Assembly: GCF_900496995.4 (NCBI RefSeq)
Contig: NC_044022.1
Location: 21,280,938-21,344,937, forward strand
DNA from: Aquila chrysaetos chrysaetos
Taxonomy: Eukaryota; Chordata; Aves; Accipitriformes; Accipitridae
Reading direction: 5' to 3'
Length of the DNA: 64,000 nt
Positions 62,601 to 64,000 of this stretch are shown here, in pieces; position 1 is the first letter of the stretch, and every line of letters starts with the position of its first letter. A model generated the notes under the pieces. The model was not told the DNA's origin, ran no database searches, and saw nothing but the letters and a program-made list of their open reading frames with translations. The translations under genes were made by a program, and so were the position numbers.

Positions 62601-63266
62601 ATGCAGAAAGTAAAGAAACCACCTCAGGAGAAAAAAAAAAAAAAAGATAACAGCTACATGTATGATCAGAACTGCAGTGAACAGCAGCGTAACAGTTTGG
62701 AAGGGTATTTCAGCTGAAAAATCTGAACCAGAGAAAAACTTATTTGCCTGTAGAATTAGTTTCAAAGATGGACAGAATGGTCTTCGAACAATTTCCCAAA
62801 AAGTTGTTTATTTTTTTAGGCACAGTTCTTGTCTCACCGACATGCTGTATCTGATGTACATATGATGCATTTTTTGAAATTTAACTTACTAATCAAAATA
62901 TACCTCTCCAAATGGAGAAATCTCTTCAGAATTAGGAGGAATACCAAGTCAGATCTGTTTAGCTAAGAAAGCTAGAAGCATTTATAAGTAAGCCTTTCCT
63001 AAAAGATGCAACAAATTCCTCCAGCAGACAGCTTCTGCCATGCCACAATAGCATTTTAAATTAAGAAATGCAGTCTGGGGTAAAACAGACAGAAAAATTA
63101 CTTCTTAAGTTACATAGTCCATTAGCGTTACCAAGTTCTATTTACTGTCCCCCAGCACACTACTAACTTGTAATGAAAAAGACACCTTACCTTGCAATCC
63201 ACTTTTGTCTAGGAAATTGCTCAAATTAAACAATGTGTTTCTGGACGCCAGATACTGGATAAAACG
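26135..63266 (-). CDS. PICALM: PICALM, phosphatidylinositol-binding clathrin assembly protein (partial: first exons beyond the window)
   Basis: Twenty-one coding exons with consistent phases run from 63266 down to the stop at 26135-26137 (1893 nt, 630 aa). The first residue here corresponds to about Arg92 of the human protein. The product drives clathrin coat assembly and sorts R-SNAREs such as VAMP8. The rest of the ANTH domain is present (to about human residue 289), followed by a charged helix ([12 protein letters not shown]) and a disordered tail. The tail carries motifs of the clathrin, AP-2 and EH-binding types: IDIF, LLDL, DPF, NPF, FESVF and a final NPFGPV, ending IQFM. Identity to the human protein is very high in the ANTH part. 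Two tail exons and a possible microexon go beyond the canonical human isoform. The promoter and residues 1-91 lie past 64000. Confidence 0.97.
29274..29340. mobile_element. Possible CR1-like or related old repeat fragment
   Basis: CTGTGCTGGATCAGACCCAA followed by a CTCC-AACAG segment resembles a common sauropsid repeat motif ('TACTGGGTCAGACC... CTTCCAACAGTGG'). The match is short and from memory. Confidence 0.3.
30145..30162. repeat. (AC)9 microsatellite
   Basis: Nine uninterrupted AC units in the last PICALM intron, followed by a C-rich stretch. Confidence 0.9.
33431..33535 (-). CDS. PICALM: PICALM exon encoding [12 protein letters not shown] through GPVPGAQ
   Basis: The acceptor is TTTTTTTAG and the donor is GTGTGT. 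The 105-nt phase 0-0 exon encodes [18 protein letters not shown], with a C-terminal NPF. Differences from human are AI for SV and PVPG for PVSG. Confidence 0.95.
34062..34262 (-). CDS. Candidate alternative PICALM terminal exon, or nested 53-aa membrane microprotein
   Basis: On the minus strand an acceptor (ACTTACTTTTTTGTAG) opens a 67-codon frame in phase 0, matching the phase at the end of the 35730-35789 exon, and stops at TAA 34062-34064. AATAAA follows 4 nt after the stop (34052-34057). An internal ATG at 34221-34223 has an excellent context (GCCATGG) and would give 53 residues starting [11 protein letters not shown] hydrophobic helix-like segment, [14 protein letters not shown], lies near the middle and the end is EWASM. 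The segment is clearly richer in G+C than the intron around it. The other frames are also open for 80-89 codons, so a GC-rich repeat is possible. I do not recognise the protein. Confidence 0.4.
   Translation of the reverse strand, partial: GVFIRVSFLNGFAMGLSKQLVGTIGGVPGLVKEKLLGVGIALVGLLLGTNASLRGVPKAAPEWASM
35730..35789 (-). CDS. PICALM: PICALM 60-nt exon encoding [12 protein letters not shown] through GYGM
   Basis: The acceptor is TTTTTCACACCAG and the donor is GTGAGT. Twenty codons, phase 0-0, match human except for MMGYGM instead of MIGYGI. Confidence 0.94.
37412..37439. repeat. A-rich run
   Basis: Fourteen A, TT, then twelve A, in the PICALM intron downstream (in the transcript) of the NGMHFPQY exon. 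Confidence 0.9.
37836..37859 (-). CDS. PICALM: PICALM 24-nt coding microexon NGMHFPQY
   Basis: Twenty-four nt between acceptor TGGGAAATACAG and donor GTAAGT (phase 0-0) encode NGMHFPQY exactly as in human isoform 1. Its size and phase make it skippable. Confidence 0.92.
39081..39140. repeat. 60-nt poly-C tract with a single A
   Basis: Twenty-nine C, one A (39110), thirty C, then GAATTC. In PICALM RNA this is a G tract of the same length, able to form G-quadruplexes. Such homopolymers are also typical assembly or sequencing trouble spots, so the exact length is unreliable. Confidence 0.9.
39442..39541 (-). CDS. PICALM: PICALM exon encoding [12 protein letters not shown] through WNAPTL
   Basis: The acceptor is ATTTGAAG, weak in pyrimidines, and the donor is GTAAGC. 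The 100-nt exon encodes [20 protein letters not shown] and ends NAPTL where human has NAATM. It ends in phase 0. A long C tract starts about 300 nt downstream in the transcript. Confidence 0.94.
40381..40411 (-). CDS. PICALM: PICALM 31-nt exon encoding [10 protein letters not shown]
   Basis: The acceptor is ACTTTGTGACAG and the donor is GTGAGT. It is only 87 nt from the preceding exon. Residues match the human [11 protein letters not shown]. It enters in phase 1 and leaves in phase 2, so it must be included with its neighbour. Confidence 0.93.
40499..40630 (-). CDS. PICALM: PICALM exon encoding [10 protein letters not shown] through LANLVG
   Basis: The acceptor is TCATTCCAAG and the donor is GTAAGT. 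The 132-nt phase 1-1 exon encodes [20 protein letters not shown] and [14 protein letters not shown], close to human. Confidence 0.95.
41561..41668 (-). CDS. PICALM: PICALM exon encoding GFTPSPVAQ through VVLDSG
   Basis: The acceptor is TTTTCCCCACAG and the donor is GTAAGA. The 108-nt phase 1-1 exon carries [18 protein letters not shown], including an FxxVF-type motif. It differs from human mainly at [10 protein letters not shown] versus KSTNVIVDSG. Confidence 0.95.
42000..44311 (-). other. PICALM intronic DNA, nothing recognised
   Basis: This part of the 41669-44311 intron is AT-rich sequence without a repeat family, exon or RNA gene that I could support. Confidence 0.6.
44312..44392 (-). 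CDS. PICALM: PICALM cassette exon encoding SFCGPQAY through SSVAGLFG
   Basis: The minus-strand acceptor is TGCCTTATCAG and the donor is GTAGGT. The 81-nt exon is phase 1-1 and continues the tail with [18 protein letters not shown] and ends VAGLFG, whose last glycine codon joins cleanly to the following GFTPSPVAQ. The composition is like the rest of the disordered tail. It is absent from the canonical human isoform as recalled, so it is treated as a cassette exon. Confidence 0.78.
44741..44845 (-). CDS. PICALM: PICALM cassette exon with two NPF motifs (not in the canonical human isoform as recalled)
   Basis: The minus strand shows acceptor TCTGGTTCTTTAG, a 105-nt open exon and donor GTATAA. 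It is phase 1-1 and so fits exactly between FVG and the next exon. It encodes [16 protein letters not shown], a second PFVATKY, then [11 protein letters not shown]. The two NPF tripeptides are EH-domain ligands (EPS15 and intersectin class), matching the job of the surrounding tail. Seven codons are perfectly duplicated in tandem. Inclusion is probably tissue-dependent. Splice signals and motif content are good, but no homologue was checked. Confidence 0.8.
44775..44816 (-). repeat. PICALM: Perfect 21-bp tandem duplication inside a PICALM exon
   Basis: Two identical 21-bp copies (44775-44795 and 44796-44816) encode PFVATKY twice in the NPF-containing cassette exon. Confidence 0.95.
46312..46461 (-). 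CDS. PICALM: PICALM 150-nt exon encoding DPFSATVD through THEMFV
   Basis: The acceptor is GGAATTGAACAG and the donor is GTAAAG. The 150-nt exon is phase 1-1 and encodes a DPF adaptor motif, [12 protein letters not shown] NPF (here NLNPFLTK) and RTPTHEMFV. From memory it corresponds to the 50-residue segment skipped in a shorter human isoform, so alternative inclusion is likely here too. Middle residues differ from human ([11 protein letters not shown] for SSGDVHLSISS). Confidence 0.94.
47607..47645. repeat. 39-nt poly-T run
   Basis: Thirty-nine T on the plus strand, i.e. poly-A in the PICALM sense direction. It could be the tail of an old retrocopy inserted on the minus strand or a simple homopolymer expansion. 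Confidence 0.85.
49383..49569 (+). mobile_element. MIR-type SINE (tRNA-derived)
   Basis: A tRNA-like head (GTGCAGTGGTTAGAGCACAG, then AGGTTCCATTCTTG in the B-box region) is followed by the core GGCTCTGCCACTGGCTTGCC and GACTTCAGACAAGTCA, and then CCCCATCTGTAAAATG. This order is that of the MIR/CORE-SINE family. It lies antisense in a PICALM intron and ends near a T run. Divergence indicates an old insertion. Confidence 0.85.
50535..50558 (-). CDS. PICALM: Candidate 24-nt PICALM microexon (adds VFQNTSDI)
   Basis: On the minus strand TTTCTCTTTGCTACTTTGCAG is followed by 24 nt and then GTAACA. The phase is 1 on both sides, so inclusion between STWG and DPFSA inserts eight residues (V F Q N T S D I) and leaves the frame intact. 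Size, strong pyrimidine tract and phase fit a regulated vertebrate microexon. Similarity to a known isoform could not be verified. A chance pairing of splice signals remains possible. Confidence 0.6.
   Translation of the reverse strand, partial: CSRILPI
51419..51519 (-). CDS. PICALM: PICALM exon encoding [12 protein letters not shown] through STWG
   Basis: The acceptor is TATCTTTGTAG and the donor is GTAAGA. The 101-nt exon carries [10 protein letters not shown], which includes an LLDL clathrin-box-like motif. It ends in phase 1, starting the run of phase-1 junctions that follows. Confidence 0.95.
53890..54026 (-). CDS. PICALM: PICALM exon encoding [10 protein letters not shown] through SSSNS
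   Basis: The acceptor is CTTTCCCAACAG and the donor is GTATGC. The 137-nt exon finishes the charged helix and starts the disordered tail, with [17 protein letters not shown] is a DxF-type adaptor-binding motif. It has a few substitutions from human, such as TAAGSIM for TSAGGIM. It ends in phase 2. Confidence 0.95.
54363..54486 (-). CDS. PICALM: PICALM exon encoding [11 protein letters not shown] through ARLKALK
   Basis: The acceptor is CAATTACTTTAG and the donor is GTAAGC. The 124-nt exon links the ANTH domain to the tail and encodes the first half of a charged helix ([20 protein letters not shown]). It ends in phase 0. Confidence 0.95.
55600..55685 (-). CDS. PICALM: PICALM exon encoding [12 protein letters not shown] through TAAS
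   Basis: The acceptor is TTTTTTTGCAG and the donor is GTGCTT, a weak donor. The 86-nt exon closes the ANTH domain with [16 protein letters not shown]. It ends in phase 2. Confidence 0.95.
56366..56407 (-). CDS. PICALM: PICALM 42-nt exon encoding [14 protein letters not shown]
   Basis: A small phase 0-0 exon of 14 codons with acceptor TGTTTTATTACAG and donor GTAGAT. It matches the human sequence residue for residue. Its phase would allow skipping, but it sits inside the ANTH domain. Confidence 0.95.
57614..57720 (-). CDS. PICALM: PICALM exon encoding [10 protein letters not shown] through LKVAE (ANTH)
   Basis: The acceptor is TACTGTTTATAG and the donor is GTAAAC. The 107-nt exon encodes [20 protein letters not shown], near the C-terminal end of the ANTH fold in the region that contacts R-SNARE helices (family knowledge). 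It ends in phase 0. Confidence 0.96.
58708..58775. repeat. A-rich low-complexity region with AAAAAC units
   Basis: Irregular A runs interrupted by C give AAAAAC-like units over about 65 nt in a PICALM intron. A second A run follows at about 58860-58872. Confidence 0.8.
59121..59232 (-). CDS. PICALM: PICALM exon encoding [10 protein letters not shown] through IINLLE (ANTH)
   Basis: The acceptor is TTTTCCTAG and the donor is GTAAAT. The 112-nt exon encodes [20 protein letters not shown], the hydrophobic core helix of the ANTH domain. It ends in phase 1. Confidence 0.96.
59757..59850 (-). CDS. PICALM: PICALM exon encoding GADGVMRT through LLDFN (ANTH)
   Basis: The acceptor is TTTGCATAACAG and the donor is GTAAGT. 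The 94-nt exon reads [20 protein letters not shown], where the human protein has MNTEKLL, a single conservative Asn-to-Ser change. It ends in phase 0. Confidence 0.96.
61820..61922 (-). CDS. PICALM: PICALM exon encoding [10 protein letters not shown] through TKVKRG (ANTH)
   Basis: The acceptor is TTTTTTAG and the donor is GTAAGG. The 103-nt exon encodes [20 protein letters not shown], essentially identical to the human ANTH domain. It ends in phase 2. Confidence 0.96.
63191..63266 (-). CDS. PICALM: PICALM exon encoding [10 protein letters not shown] through SGLQ (ANTH)
   Basis: The acceptor TTCCTTTGTAG and donor GTAAGG bound 76 nt, entering in phase 0 and leaving in phase 1. It encodes a conserved ANTH helix with [15 protein letters not shown] and is the most 5' PICALM exon in the window. 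Confidence 0.96.
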
Positions 63267-64000
63267 CTACAAAGGAAAAATATAAATTCTTTTACTATAT
63301 TACCAATGAGCTGGAACTGAGGTAACAGTACTAGAAACTCTTTTAATCCAGCTTATGAAATTCAGTTTTTGTGCTTTAAGACTCATTTCAAATCTGGAAA
63401 CTATTACAAAAACTCAGTAACTAGCTTCATTCGAAAATTTAGCTATTTTTTATGTAAAAATCTGTGAACAAAATCAAATTCACGTAGATATTGCATGAAA
63501 GCCTCTGACTGAAAGACTCTTGGTTATTTTAAGCCAGAATATGGAACTGTAAACTCCTGAAAAAATCGCTGCCAATGCATTCTCATTTTACATGCTCACA
63601 ATTGTTTCACTAACTTCAATGTTATAACAGCTGATTTCATTTTAGCAATTAGTCAAGGCATCTTTGCTCATCATAGAATTTTAATAGTACTTAGATTAAA
63701 TATGAAAATAAGGTGATATAAAAATTAGTTTGCTTATAAATCAAATGTTAAATAAACATAAGAATCCCTATAAAACGTTAACACAGTATCACACTTAGTA
63801 CATGTCATTAGTTACACATAATTCTGAATTACATTTCAGAAAAATGAATGATGCTATTTTCATTTTGTAAAGACATTTCAGATCACTGGCACCACATCTT
63901 ATTTAGTAAGAAAAATAATTTTGTCTTATGAACCACTGTGTAGAGAGCTGCTACAAAAATATACCAATCTTTCATTTGTAATAACATTTTGACAGAGGAA

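Larger units (their letters stand above)
57721..64000 (-). other. PICALM introns around the ANTH exons, to the window edge
   Basis: Apart from the exons listed here, the span is AT-rich intron with an A/AAAC-rich stretch (58708-58775), a slightly GC-richer patch at about 60500-60920 and an A run (62631-62645). 63267-64000 is the intron that leads to the missing 5' exons and holds nothing recognisable. Confidence 0.6.

Noticed and set aside
1..64000. A bacterial-type defence or other novel multi-gene system
   Set aside because: The whole window is explained as vertebrate introns, exons and spacer of two known genes. Novelty here is at the level of splicing and small elements.

Overview
This is a window of vertebrate nuclear DNA, most likely from a bird, though a crocodilian or turtle is not excluded. 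It is intron-rich and CpG-poor. Interspersed repeats are sparse: one clear MIR-type SINE and CR1-like 3' fragments resembling those of birds and reptiles. The introns are compact: a whole ten-exon gene fits in about 18 kb. No bacterial-type operons, CRISPR arrays, tRNA or rRNA genes were found.

Layout: 1-1154 is upstream sequence. CCDC83 (+) runs from a start codon at 1187 to a stop at 18774 in ten coding exons that splice to exactly 1245 nt (414 aa plus stop), with a short 3'UTR to about 19160. From 19161 to about 24709 is a gene-poor convergent spacer. PICALM (-), the clathrin assembly protein CALM, fills the rest. Its 3'UTR is about 24710-26134, its stop codon is at 26135-26137, and 21 coding exons plus a 24-nt microexon candidate run up to 63266. 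The first coding exons, corresponding to about 91 residues of the human protein, lie beyond the right edge. CCDC83 and PICALM are tail-to-tail neighbours in human 11q14 as well, so gene order supports both names.

The two genes have no known shared pathway. CCDC83 is a coiled-coil protein of poorly known function. PICALM binds membrane phosphoinositides through its ANTH domain and recruits clathrin, AP-2 and EH-domain proteins through short motifs in its disordered tail.

The most interesting part is the PICALM tail region (34-51 kb). A run of exons there all begin and end in phase 1, so any of them can be skipped without a frameshift. They include two cassette exons that I do not recall in the canonical human isoform (one with two NPF motifs and a perfect in-frame 21-bp duplication) and the 24-nt microexon candidate. 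Further downstream an in-phase candidate alternative terminal exon would give PICALM a hydrophobic C-terminus, or could encode a 53-residue microprotein on its own. A 60-nt C tract, G-rich in PICALM RNA, lies in an intron flanking a 24-nt coding exon. All exon calls were made by reading splice signals and phase by eye. Family identity rests on recalled vertebrate proteins, not on a search.
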